From Treponema denticola ATCC 35405 (GTDB lineage Bacteria > Spirochaetota > Spirochaetia > Treponematales > Treponemataceae), in assembly GCF_000008185.1 (NCBI RefSeq), contig NC_002967.9, forward strand, positions 310,001-374,000: 64,000 bases of DNA. Reading direction: 5' to 3'. Below are positions 10,161-18,102 of this stretch, piece after piece. Each line of letters opens with the position of its first letter. Position 1 is the stretch's first letter. The notes beneath the pieces are model-generated. The model was not told the DNA's origin. It saw only the letters and a program-made list of their open reading frames with translations, and made no database searches. The position numbers were made by a program, and so were the translations under genes.

Positions 10161-10736
10161 TTATTTATGGATGTTTATTTTTTTCCATGTTATATAATCT
10201 TTTTTTACCTTCATATCTTTTAGCATAGTCCATGCTTCCAAAGCGTCTTTTCTTGTTGCATTTTTTTCATTTGCCAGATAATCGCTTATAAAGTTATTAA
10301 ATTTACAGGATGGAATTTGCGGAAGCTTTTCTTCAGTTTTATTTAATCGAATATATTCGCAAACGACATCATTATAAGTTATTTTTTCGCCATTAGAAAG
10401 CTTATTTTCAATCCAACGATTAAGCCAATATTTTGCGCCTGATTTCGGTTTTAATCCCGGAACTCGTTTATCCATTTCACTATTGATGAATTCCCATGTT
10501 TCTTTTTTGTTTCTAAAATTTTTAACATAACTATGATTATTCAATATGTCTATATTCCGGTTTTTAATCCGAAAACTATTCTTTTTATTTACCGTTCCGA
10601 TTTCCAAAAATTGAATAATCATGTCTTCAAGCTGATCCTTTCGTGTTCTTGAATCAAAAGGAATTTCAAGCGACTTTGCTAGTGCTTTGAGTTCACTCAT
10701 ATACCAATATTTATTCTCAAATTCTTTTATTGTCAT
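10161..10736 (-). CDS. SAP-like / DUF6434-like protein
   Basis: 191 residues. The N-terminus (KYWYMSELKALAKSLEIP, then RKDQLEDMIIQFLE) looks like a SAP-type helix-extended loop-helix, a fold that can bind nucleic acid. The C-terminal half (KPKSGAKYWLNRWIENKL onward) resembles the DUF6434 partner domain found in such proteins. No enzyme motif is seen. The ribosome-binding site is weak, so the start could also be the internal ATG at codon 13. It is the first gene of the accessory block that runs to 5858. Confidence 0.55.
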   Translation of the reverse strand: MTIKEFENKYWYMSELKALAKSLEIPFDSRTRKDQLEDMIIQFLEIGTVNKKNSFRIKNRNIDILNNHSYVKNFRNKKETWEFINSEMDKRVPGLKPKSGAKYWLNRWIENKLSNGEKITYNDVVCEYIRLNKTEEKLPQIPSCKFNNFISDYLANEKNATRKDALEAWTMLKDMKVKKDYITWKKINIHK

Positions 10737-10788
10737 AGAATCTTTTGCTTATGTGCAGTAATTATTGTGTAACTGTATGCATTAACGG

Positions 10789-10894
10789 TTATAATAATTT
10801 TCCATAATCACGTTTTGCATAAAATATATGCATTATAGTAACTATTTTTTTATTATCATCTTGCCTTATCAGTGATTTGAACATTATAAATCAT
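10789..10894 (-). pseudogene. Remnant of a RelE/ParE-type toxin (internal deletion and frameshift)
   Basis: From the ATG at 10894, inside the end of the antitoxin gene, the frame reads MIYNVQITDKAR and stops at 10856. Directly after, in another frame, comes KKIVTIMHIFYAKRDYGKLL and a stop at 10789. The first piece is how RelE/ParE toxins begin and the second is how they end. The intact family has about 85-95 residues, so roughly 55-60 central residues have been deleted and the ends fused out of frame. No functional toxin can be made. Confidence 0.75.
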
Positions 10895-11144
10895 ATCGAC
10901 TTTTTATTTCCTCTATAGCCTCATCAATACCGGAAACCCTGCCGTTTTGTAAATCCATTTCTGCTTCTTCCAAATTACCATAAAGATTATTAAAAAAAGC
11001 ATTTCCTTCATATGTTTCCATACTCATAATAACCATATCACCATAGCCATTTTTTGTTATAAAAATCGGCTCATTTGTTTTATGACAAAGATTTGAAATC
11101 GCACTCGTATTTTTTAAGTCGCGAATTGGTACTATTTGCGGTAT
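10884..11144 (-). pseudogene. Phd/YefM-type antitoxin with damaged start codon
   Basis: The coding part (PQIVPIRDLKNTSAISNLC, ..PIFITKNGYGDMVIMSMETYE) is a typical Phd/YefM antitoxin. A perfect AGGAGG (11150-11155) is followed five bases later by ATA (11142-11144) exactly where family members have ATG-Pro-Gln. The only standard start, a GTG at 11148-11150, shares a base with the ribosome-binding site and is unlikely to be used. I read this as an ATG-to-ATA loss, though weak ATA initiation cannot be excluded. Its toxin partner is also destroyed. Confidence 0.65.
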
Positions 11145-11155
11145 AAACACCTCCT

Positions 11156-11186
11156 AAAGGTATCATTATACCATAATGATACCTTT
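11156..11186. promoter_or_regulatory. Operator palindrome of the decayed toxin-antitoxin module
   Basis: Perfect inverted repeat with 14-bp arms: AAAGGTATCATTAT, a 3-nt centre, and its exact complement (11156-11169 and 11173-11186). It lies immediately upstream of the antitoxin ribosome-binding site, the usual place of a Phd/RelE autoregulatory operator. It has stayed perfect although both genes are damaged. Confidence 0.7.
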
Positions 11187-11264
11187 ATGCCTATAGTAAA
11201 TACTTTTTTATTTCACTATGAATTTTCACATAATCATAGGCAAAAACCTAAACCTTATGGTTCT

Positions 11265-12104
11265 TCAATCTAACCCGGCACTTACTTTCTCAACATACTC
11301 ACAAATTTCTTTCAGTTTTTCTTCCAAACCCCATGGCGGATTTGTGATTAAAAGGCCTGAGCCTTGTAAGCCGTATTCATTTTCAGAGTCTATCTTGTTT
11401 GAAAAATGCTTGACTTCAATGTTTAATACTTTATTGTTCATGGCCTTGCTGATTCGGTCTTTTAAATTTCGGCACTCTTCGGTTTTGTGATTCAATATAG
11501 GGTACCAAATTATAAAGATGCCTATAGGCCATTTTTTACAGACCTTTTCGACAGACTCTGCAATCGCTGTATAATCAGAATCGACTTCGTAGCTGGGATC
11601 AAACAAGGCAAAGCCCCGGATAGGAAGAGGAGGTGTAAGTGCTCTGACAGCCTCATAGCAATCTCGTTTATGCACATGAACATTTTCTACACGCTTATAC
11701 AGTTCTTTTAATTTTTCAGCTTCGGCAGAATGTAGATCGCATAAAATCAAATTGGATTCTTTTTGTAAAAATGAACGGATGATTTCTGGAGAGCCGGCAT
11801 AAGAGGAATTTTCATCATAGTTTTTTAGGCAAAAATCCAAATAGGCTTTAAAGCCTTCAGGTATCGGAAGAGGCAGTTTTTCTTTTTTATATAAATCTAA
11901 AAAGCGGATTATCCCCTCTTCCGCTTCGCCGGTTTTTAAACTCCATTCGCTTAAAAGATTATAGGAAGCACTTCCTGCATTTAAATCAAAGGCCGTAAAT
12001 GGTTTTTGCTTTTGAGTGTAGACTTTTAAAAAAGAAAAGAGAGCCGAGTGCTTAAAAACATCAGCCTGATTTCCCGCATGAAAGCCGTGGCGATAACTCA
12101 GCAA
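11265..12104 (-). CDS. rlmJ: 23S rRNA (adenine2030-N6)-methyltransferase RlmJ
   Basis: 279 residues starting MLSYRHGFHAGNQADVFKH, the hallmark opening of RlmJ, which methylates A2030 of 23S rRNA using S-adenosylmethionine. The DPSYE stretch (ALFDPSYEVDSDY) is the family's D/N-PP-Y-like catalytic motif. The start is a TTG at 12104, supported by this conserved N-terminus and GAGGG nine bases upstream; no ATG or GTG lies nearby. It follows the MATE gene by only 3 nt and is probably cotranscribed with it. Confidence 0.9.
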   Translation of the reverse strand: MLSYRHGFHAGNQADVFKHSALFSFLKVYTQKQKPFTAFDLNAGSASYNLLSEWSLKTGEAEEGIIRFLDLYKKEKLPLPIPEGFKAYLDFCLKNYDENSSYAGSPEIIRSFLQKESNLILCDLHSAEAEKLKELYKRVENVHVHKRDCYEAVRALTPPLPIRGFALFDPSYEVDSDYTAIAESVEKVCKKWPIGIFIIWYPILNHKTEECRNLKDRISKAMNNKVLNIEVKHFSNKIDSENEYGLQGSGLLITNPPWGLEEKLKEICEYVEKVSAGLD

Positions 12105-12107
12105 ATT

Positions 12108-13511
12108 TTAAACCCTCTTATTACACCAAGCCCCTTTGCGGTAGTGATATAGAATGACCATAAATTCGGCTGCCTCCGAAAAAATATATGAAGTCCAAAC
12201 GGCAAATAAGGGAAGATGTAAAATATTTACAACTAAAAATAAAAACGGGATTTGTACAAACCAGCGAGAACCCAAGGTAGAATAAAGTATGGGCCTTGTA
12301 TGACCCGAACCTGAAAAGACCACAGCAAGCCCCAATCCCATAGATAAAATTATAAAGGACGGATAAAATATACGCAACATTAAACTACCCTGCAAAAGCA
12401 TCGACGGATCATTTGGGAAGAAAAACCGCAAAAAAGTTTGAGGCATTCCCATAATTATGACTGCAAAAATTCCTACTACAGAGGCTGACATAAAAGCGTT
12501 TATCTTAGAAGTAAGTTTTGCTTCCTTAACATTATCTCGGCCAAGGCTTTGCCCCACCAGAGTTGCGCCTCCCATATTAAACCCGAAAATAGGCATAAAG
12601 GCAAACTGTGAAAGCTTTCCGCCGACACCTGCAAGAGCAACTGCATCGGCACCGTATACCGTTACGAATTTCATAATCGTTACTTGAGCAAAGCTGCGGA
12701 CAAGGGAATTAATACCTGAAGGAAGCCCTATGAGTAAAAGGTCGGTATCTATTTTTTTGTCGAGTTTAAAAAGACCTTTAAAGCTTATTTTTACCTTGCG
12801 TCTTCCGCTTAAAAGAATTAAAAATCCATATAAGAAACTTATAGTTCGGGCTGTTACCGTTGCAAGGGCTGCACCAAAAACACCCATACCTAAGCCCGGA
12901 ATATTTGTTCCGGGAATTATATCGAACATAAAAACAGGATCTAAAACCAAGTTTATGATAGTGGATATTATCATGATGTGCAAGGGAGTTTTTGCATCTC
13001 CGGTACATCTAAAAATCGTATTTACCGAATATGAAGAAAACATTACAGGAATAAAAAAGATTCTCAGCCATCCGTATTCCAAAGCGGAATTTAAAACTTC
13101 TTGATCCGGAAGAAAAAACCATAAAATCGGTTTTAAAAAAATGGCTAAAAGAAAAGCAGACATTATTGCAAGGACAACCTTAAAACTGATAGTCTGTTCG
13201 GCAATACGCTGAGTCTTTTCCATATCGCCTCGGCCGTAGTTTTGCGAAATCATCGACACGGAACTTGCACCTGCGACTTCATTTAAAATGGTAAAAAGCA
13301 TGTATATGGAAGAAAAAAGGGTAACACCTGAAAGAGCCGTTTTGGATATCTGTCCTACCCAAACCATATCGACAATGTCATAAAAGTTTTGCAAGCCTGC
13401 AGAAATCATCGTAGGATAAGCCAGCTTCCATAAATTTTTTGATATTTTTTTAGGTTTTAATTGAAGACCGGTTTCATCACAAACACACTTTGAGCAGGAT
13501 AGATTCTCCAT
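12108..13511 (-). CDS. MATE-family multidrug/Na+ antiporter
   Basis: 467 residues with about twelve membrane segments in two related halves, starting after an N-terminal tail with two cysteines (SCSKCVCDE). Motifs of MATE efflux proteins are present, for example LWKLAYPTMISAGLQNF at the first helix and GGATLVGQSLG in the second half. Such proteins expel cationic drugs or metabolites in exchange for Na+ or H+. The ATG has AAAGGAG upstream. A second, unrelated copy lies at 61788. Substrate not predictable. Confidence 0.88.
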   Translation of the reverse strand: MENLSCSKCVCDETGLQLKPKKISKNLWKLAYPTMISAGLQNFYDIVDMVWVGQISKTALSGVTLFSSIYMLFTILNEVAGASSVSMISQNYGRGDMEKTQRIAEQTISFKVVLAIMSAFLLAIFLKPILWFFLPDQEVLNSALEYGWLRIFFIPVMFSSYSVNTIFRCTGDAKTPLHIMIISTIINLVLDPVFMFDIIPGTNIPGLGMGVFGAALATVTARTISFLYGFLILLSGRRKVKISFKGLFKLDKKIDTDLLLIGLPSGINSLVRSFAQVTIMKFVTVYGADAVALAGVGGKLSQFAFMPIFGFNMGGATLVGQSLGRDNVKEAKLTSKINAFMSASVVGIFAVIIMGMPQTFLRFFFPNDPSMLLQGSLMLRIFYPSFIILSMGLGLAVVFSGSGHTRPILYSTLGSRWFVQIPFLFLVVNILHLPLFAVWTSYIFSEAAEFMVILYHYRKGAWCNKRV

Positions 13512-13562
13512 AATAGCACACTCTCCTTTAGGCTTTTAAATCGGCAATCTCCCAATTACCAA

Positions 13563-14300
13563 TTATACTTTTTTTGAAGAAAAAAGATTTTTAAAGATTG
13601 ACGGTTTTATCTCTCCATCTTTTTTTAAATTATTTTTTAGGCTTATCTTTCCGCCGGAAAAATTATAGATGTGTTCTTCAGAGGCAACAACTAAAAGAAC
13701 ATCATCTTCTTCAAATTTATACTCAGGGTCATCCATAAAGATAAAGTCTTCGCTTTCTTTTTTTCGGCGGGCTATAATGTTTACCCCCATATCTTTTCTG
13801 ATATTGGATTCGGCAAGGCTTTTACCGACATATCGTGCTTCTACTCCGACTTCGGCAAGGGCAAGGTTTTTTGAAATAGGCATAAATTTAAGAAGGAGGT
13901 CGGCAGCTAAAATAGGGGTTGTTCTTTTGGCCGCTTCACTGTCGGGATAAATTATTCTGGTGGCTCCGACGGTTTTTAAAAGTCTTCCGTGTTCATCGGA
14001 TTGGGCTCGTACAACAATGTTTGCAATGCCTAAATTTTTTAAGATGGTCGTGCTGATTACTGAAAGCTCTACCTTGCGGCCGAAGTCTACGATTACCGTA
14101 TCCACCTTGGAGGGAAGAATTTTGCGTACTGAAAGCTCGCTTATTTCTTCAAGTACAATTGCAGAAGAAGCTTTAGATTTATACATTTCAATAAGGTCTT
14201 TATTTTGCTCAATGATTATAACCTCAGCCCCGATTTTTATAAGCTCATCCAGCATTCGTACCCCGAAGGTACCCAATCCCATAATCGCAAATTTTTTCAT
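13563..14300 (-). CDS. RCK/TrkA-type potassium channel regulatory protein
   Basis: 245 residues: a Rossmann nucleotide-binding RCK_N domain with GLGTFG at 8-13 and an acidic end to the second strand (VIIIEQ), then a C-terminal RCK_C domain (about 155-230, EVGVEARYVGKSLAES). RCK proteins bind NAD(H) or ATP/ADP and gate Trk/Ktr K+ channels. No channel gene is adjacent; it starts 9 nt after gyrA and is likely cotranscribed. It may serve the KtrB channel at 33775, which already has its own RCK partner. Confidence 0.85.
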   Translation of the reverse strand: MKKFAIMGLGTFGVRMLDELIKIGAEVIIIEQNKDLIEMYKSKASSAIVLEEISELSVRKILPSKVDTVIVDFGRKVELSVISTTILKNLGIANIVVRAQSDEHGRLLKTVGATRIIYPDSEAAKRTTPILAADLLLKFMPISKNLALAEVGVEARYVGKSLAESNIRKDMGVNIIARRKKESEDFIFMDDPEYKFEEDDVLLVVASEEHIYNFSGGKISLKNNLKKDGEIKPSIFKNLFSSKKV

Positions 14301-14309
14301 AAACTTTAC

Positions 14310-16757
14310 CTATTCTTCATCGCGGGCAACAACATCAAGCCCTATAAGCATATCGGGGCTTTCAATATCTAATATTCTTACACCCTGTGCAGACCTTCCC
14401 ATAGTGCCGACAGAGTCTACGCTTATGCGGATTGTTTTTCCTTGGCCCGTTATGCAGACAACTTCATCGTCATCAAAGACGGTAAGAAGCCCTACAACCT
14501 CTCCCGTTTTTTCAGAGAGGGTATAGATACGCTGTCCTCCGGTTCCCCTTCCATGAGCTGAAAATTCGGAAAACTCCACGCGCTTACCGTAGCCGTTTTC
14601 GGTCATAACAAGCATCTTTTGATTTTCCGTCACTCGGAGTGCGCCCGTAAGTTCGTCCTCAGAAGAAAGCTTTATTCCGGTAACACCGCGGGAAGAACGC
14701 CCTTGAGAGCGGATGTCTTCCTCGCTTGTGCGGAGGGCTTGACCTCGGCGGGTAATCAGCATGATTTCGTCCTTGCCGCCTGTAAGAATTGCACTTACAA
14801 GTTTATCGCCCTCATCGAGTTTTATCGCTATGATTCCGCGGGTTTTTGCATTTGCAAAATTATCGGTTGTTACTTTTTTTACAACACCGCCTGCTGTTGC
14901 CATCAAAAGATAGGTCTTATCGTCGAATTCTTTTAAGGAAACAACAGCCGTAATTTCTTCATCGGAAGAAACGGAAAGAAGGGATTTTATGTGAGAGCCG
15001 CGGCTTGTTCTGCTGGCTTCCTGTATTTCATGCACCTTTAACCAGTAAGCCTTTCCCGCATTTGTGATAAACATAATATAGTCATGGGTTGAGGCCGTAA
15101 AAATCTGATCCAAAAAGTCATCTTCGGCAAGGTTTACGGAATTGGAACCCTTGCCGCCTCTATTTTGGCTCTTATAGGCTGTGGCAGGAATACGCTTAAT
15201 ATATCCGAGGTGGGAAATTAAAATAACCATCTCTTCTTTTTTAATAAGGTCTTCGATATTGAGTTCTTCAACCTCATCGGCTACTATATCGGTCTTGCGC
15301 TCATCTCCGAATTTTTCGGCTATCTCGTTAGTTTCTTCCTTTATTAGAGCTAAAATCTTTTCGGGGTGGGCAAGGAGGTCCTTTAAGTGAGCGATTAGAA
15401 CCTGTAATTCCTGTAACTCTTTTCGGAGGTCTTCAATTTCCAAGCTGGTTAAACGCTTTAGCTGCATATCGACTATGGCCTGAGCTTGAACATCATCAAA
15501 GCCGAACCTTTCCATCAAGTTGTTTTTTGCCGTTTGCGGATCTCGGGATGACCTTATTATTTTGATAACTTCATCTATATTGTCGATGGCGACGATGAGG
15601 GCTTCCAAGATATGAGCTCTTTCTTCCGCCTTACGCAAATCGAATTTTGTTCTGCGGGTAACTACATCGACCCTGTGCTCGACAAAGTATTTTACAAGAA
15701 GTTTTAAGTTAAGGGTTTCAGGCCTTCCGTTTACAAGAGCGAGGTTTATAACTCCGAAAGAAGATTGAAGGGCAGTCTTTGCAAAAAGCTGGTTTAAAAC
15801 AACCTTTGTAATAGCCCCCCTCTTTAGCTCTATAACAACTCGCAAGCCTGTTCTATCCGAAGTTTCATCGTTTACGTTTGCGATTCCGTCTATAATTTTT
15901 TCGCGGGCCAGTTCCCCGATACGGGATACAAGGGTGGTCGTGTTTACCTGATAGGGTACTTCGGTAAAGACTATTGTTTCTTTTCCTTTTTTATCGACCT
16001 CGATTGTAAATTTACCGCGTACCAATATTTTTCCGCGGCCTGTTTTAAAGGCTTGTTTTATTCCCTTTCGTCCGTAGATAACTCCGCCTGTCGGGAAGTC
16101 GGGACCCTTCATATATTTACAAAGCTCGTCTATTTCGATTTCGGGATTGTCTATGTAGGCTGAAACCGCATCGGCTATTTCGCGTAAGTTGTGGGGCGGC
16201 ATATTGGTTGCCATACCGACGGCAATTCCGCTTGAACCGTTTGCAAGCAAGAAGGGAAATTTAGCCGGAAGAACGGTCGGTTCTTTTGTAGAATCGTCAA
16301 AGTTCGGAATAAAATCGACTGTTTCTTTTTTTATATCCTCGACCATGGTTTCGGCTATTTTGGCCATCTTAGCTTCCGTGTATCGGTAAGCTGCGGGCGG
16401 GTCGCCTCCTATGGTTCCGAAGTTTCCTTGGGGATAAATAACCGGATAGCGGAGAGAGAAGTCCTGTCCAAGGCGGACGAGGGCATCATAGACCGAAGCG
16501 TCGCCGTGAGGGTGGTAACTTCCTAATACATCACCTACGATCTTAGCACATTTTCGGGTGGGGCCTGAACTGCGTAAGCCCTTTTCTTCCATTGAATAAA
16601 GGATACGTCTGTGAACGGGCTTTAGACCGTCCCTTACATCGGGCAGGGCTCGGCTTACGATAACTGACATTGAATAATCTATGTAGGCTCTTTTTACTTC
16701 ATTTTCGATAGGAATCGGAATTACGGCTCCGCCTTCCTTAGTTTGTATCTCTTCCAC
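14310..16757 (-). CDS. gyrA: DNA gyrase subunit A
   Basis: 815 residues from a GTG at 16757 with GGAG eight bases upstream. The breakage-reunion domain includes AAYRYTEAKM with catalytic Tyr126, and the C-terminal part holds the beta-pinwheel repeats (several GRS/GRG blades such as RSSRGVTGI and GRGTGGQR). Gyrase A cuts and rejoins DNA while GyrB supplies ATP to add negative supercoils. In the quinolone region the order is HGDASVYD: Ala87 stands where E. coli has Ser83. gyrB is not in the window. Confidence 0.96.
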   Translation of the reverse strand: MEEIQTKEGGAVIPIPIENEVKRAYIDYSMSVIVSRALPDVRDGLKPVHRRILYSMEEKGLRSSGPTRKCAKIVGDVLGSYHPHGDASVYDALVRLGQDFSLRYPVIYPQGNFGTIGGDPPAAYRYTEAKMAKIAETMVEDIKKETVDFIPNFDDSTKEPTVLPAKFPFLLANGSSGIAVGMATNMPPHNLREIADAVSAYIDNPEIEIDELCKYMKGPDFPTGGVIYGRKGIKQAFKTGRGKILVRGKFTIEVDKKGKETIVFTEVPYQVNTTTLVSRIGELAREKIIDGIANVNDETSDRTGLRVVIELKRGAITKVVLNQLFAKTALQSSFGVINLALVNGRPETLNLKLLVKYFVEHRVDVVTRRTKFDLRKAEERAHILEALIVAIDNIDEVIKIIRSSRDPQTAKNNLMERFGFDDVQAQAIVDMQLKRLTSLEIEDLRKELQELQVLIAHLKDLLAHPEKILALIKEETNEIAEKFGDERKTDIVADEVEELNIEDLIKKEEMVILISHLGYIKRIPATAYKSQNRGGKGSNSVNLAEDDFLDQIFTASTHDYIMFITNAGKAYWLKVHEIQEASRTSRGSHIKSLLSVSSDEEITAVVSLKEFDDKTYLLMATAGGVVKKVTTDNFANAKTRGIIAIKLDEGDKLVSAILTGGKDEIMLITRRGQALRTSEEDIRSQGRSSRGVTGIKLSSEDELTGALRVTENQKMLVMTENGYGKRVEFSEFSAHGRGTGGQRIYTLSEKTGEVVGLLTVFDDDEVVCITGQGKTIRISVDSVGTMGRSAQGVRILDIESPDMLIGLDVVARDEE

Positions 16758-16872
16758 GCATTATACTCCTAAATTCGAGGCATTTTAGCATAAAAAAGGG
16801 GCTTGGTCAAGGAATGGAGAAAATTCAACTATCTGCAAACCGGAAAAGTGCACCTAGCCGTAGCATAAAATA

Positions 16873-16912
16873 AAAAAACAGATTACCGAGCATTCCCGAC
16901 AATCTGTTTTTT
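16873..16912 (-). terminator. Rho-independent terminator of ftcD
   Basis: AAAAAACAGATT (16873-16884) and AATCTGTTTTTT (16901-16912) form a perfect stem ending in a T run on the minus strand, 20 nt after the ftcD stop. It is symmetrical enough to work in both directions. Confidence 0.75.
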
Positions 16913-16931
16913 AAAAATTCTTATAGTAAAT

Positions 16932-17831
16932 CTATTCGAGTAATCTTGCTTCAATTATTTGGCTGAATTCAAAGTTTTCGATTTGGAGATAATAAGAAGC
17001 AACATCCATTAAGGCTGCCATCGGGGTAAGGCCGACAATTTCGGTACCGACGACATTTACGCCGTAGCGTTTTGCTTCCATTTTTACCATTTCATAAGAT
17101 TGATAAAGAGAAGTTTTTGTGTAGTCCGTCATGTTCATTGAAACTTGAACAATTCCGCGCTCCGTAAGGTCTACACCCATTGCTTTTACAAAGCGCAAGC
17201 CTCCGCCTATGAACCTAACTTTTTTTGCAATCTTGTCTGCGATTGAAAGATCGTTTGTGGCCAAGTTCACGTTAAAGGCAACGAGGGGCATTCGGCAGCC
17301 CACAGCCGTAACACCTGCAGAAGGATGAATTTCCGTTCCGCCGAAGTCGGGTTTCCATTCGGGCTGCTTTACCTTTTCAGCCATGCCTTCAAATTGTCCT
17401 TTTCGGATATTGGAAAGATTTTCACGTGCAGGGGAAGATGCCGATTTTTCGTATAAAAATACGGGTATCTTGTGCTGCTCCCAGATGAGCTTTCCAACCT
17501 CTTTGGATAATTCGATACATTCTTCCATTGTGGAATTTTTAATCGGAATAAAGGGGACAACATCGGTAGCTCCCATTCTGGGGTGGGCTCCCTCATGCTT
17601 GCGTAAGTCAATGAGACTAGCGGCTATTCCGATAGCTTCTACTACGGTTTTTTTAAGTTCTTCGGGTTCACCGATTACGGTTACAACAGAGCGGTTATGA
17701 TCCTTGTCGGATTCGTAATCAAGCAGTTTTACATTTTCTTTTCCGCGGAAGGGGGCTATAATCTTTTCCAAAACTTCAGGATCGCGGCCGTTACTAAAGT
17801 TGGGAACACATTCAATTATTTTGTTCATCAT
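16932..17831 (-). CDS. ftcD: Glutamate formimidoyltransferase
   Basis: 299 residues, the length of the stand-alone transferase. It begins NKIIECVPNFSNGRD and has HEGAHPRMGATDVVPFIP, both diagnostic of the formiminotransferase domain; the catalytic His lies in the latter. It moves the formimino group from formiminoglutamate to tetrahydrofolate in histidine breakdown. The cyclodeaminase domain of the bifunctional enzyme is absent and no other histidine-degradation gene lies nearby. The ATG follows TAGGAG. It ends at a strong terminator. Confidence 0.92.
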   Translation of the reverse strand: MMNKIIECVPNFSNGRDPEVLEKIIAPFRGKENVKLLDYESDKDHNRSVVTVIGEPEELKKTVVEAIGIAASLIDLRKHEGAHPRMGATDVVPFIPIKNSTMEECIELSKEVGKLIWEQHKIPVFLYEKSASSPARENLSNIRKGQFEGMAEKVKQPEWKPDFGGTEIHPSAGVTAVGCRMPLVAFNVNLATNDLSIADKIAKKVRFIGGGLRFVKAMGVDLTERGIVQVSMNMTDYTKTSLYQSYEMVKMEAKRYGVNVVGTEIVGLTPMAALMDVASYYLQIENFEFSQIIEARLLE

Positions 17832-18102
17832 AAAAAACTCCTAAGACCTTCAACGTCTTTCGCAAGTGTAACACAAAAAAAAGTCTTAGACAAGATAATA
17901 AGAACCGTTTATAATAAATATTGTAATTATAGAAAAAAAATGATATAACATTATATGGCTTATATGGCAAGAAAAATGAACTCTATGAAATTCAGGAAAA
18001 AATAAAAACAAAGAATATATTAAAACTATTATGCAACCATACCTCATTTGTATGAGAAAAATGAGCATTAAAATGCAGTAGATATATTAAGGAGTTAATT
18101 TA

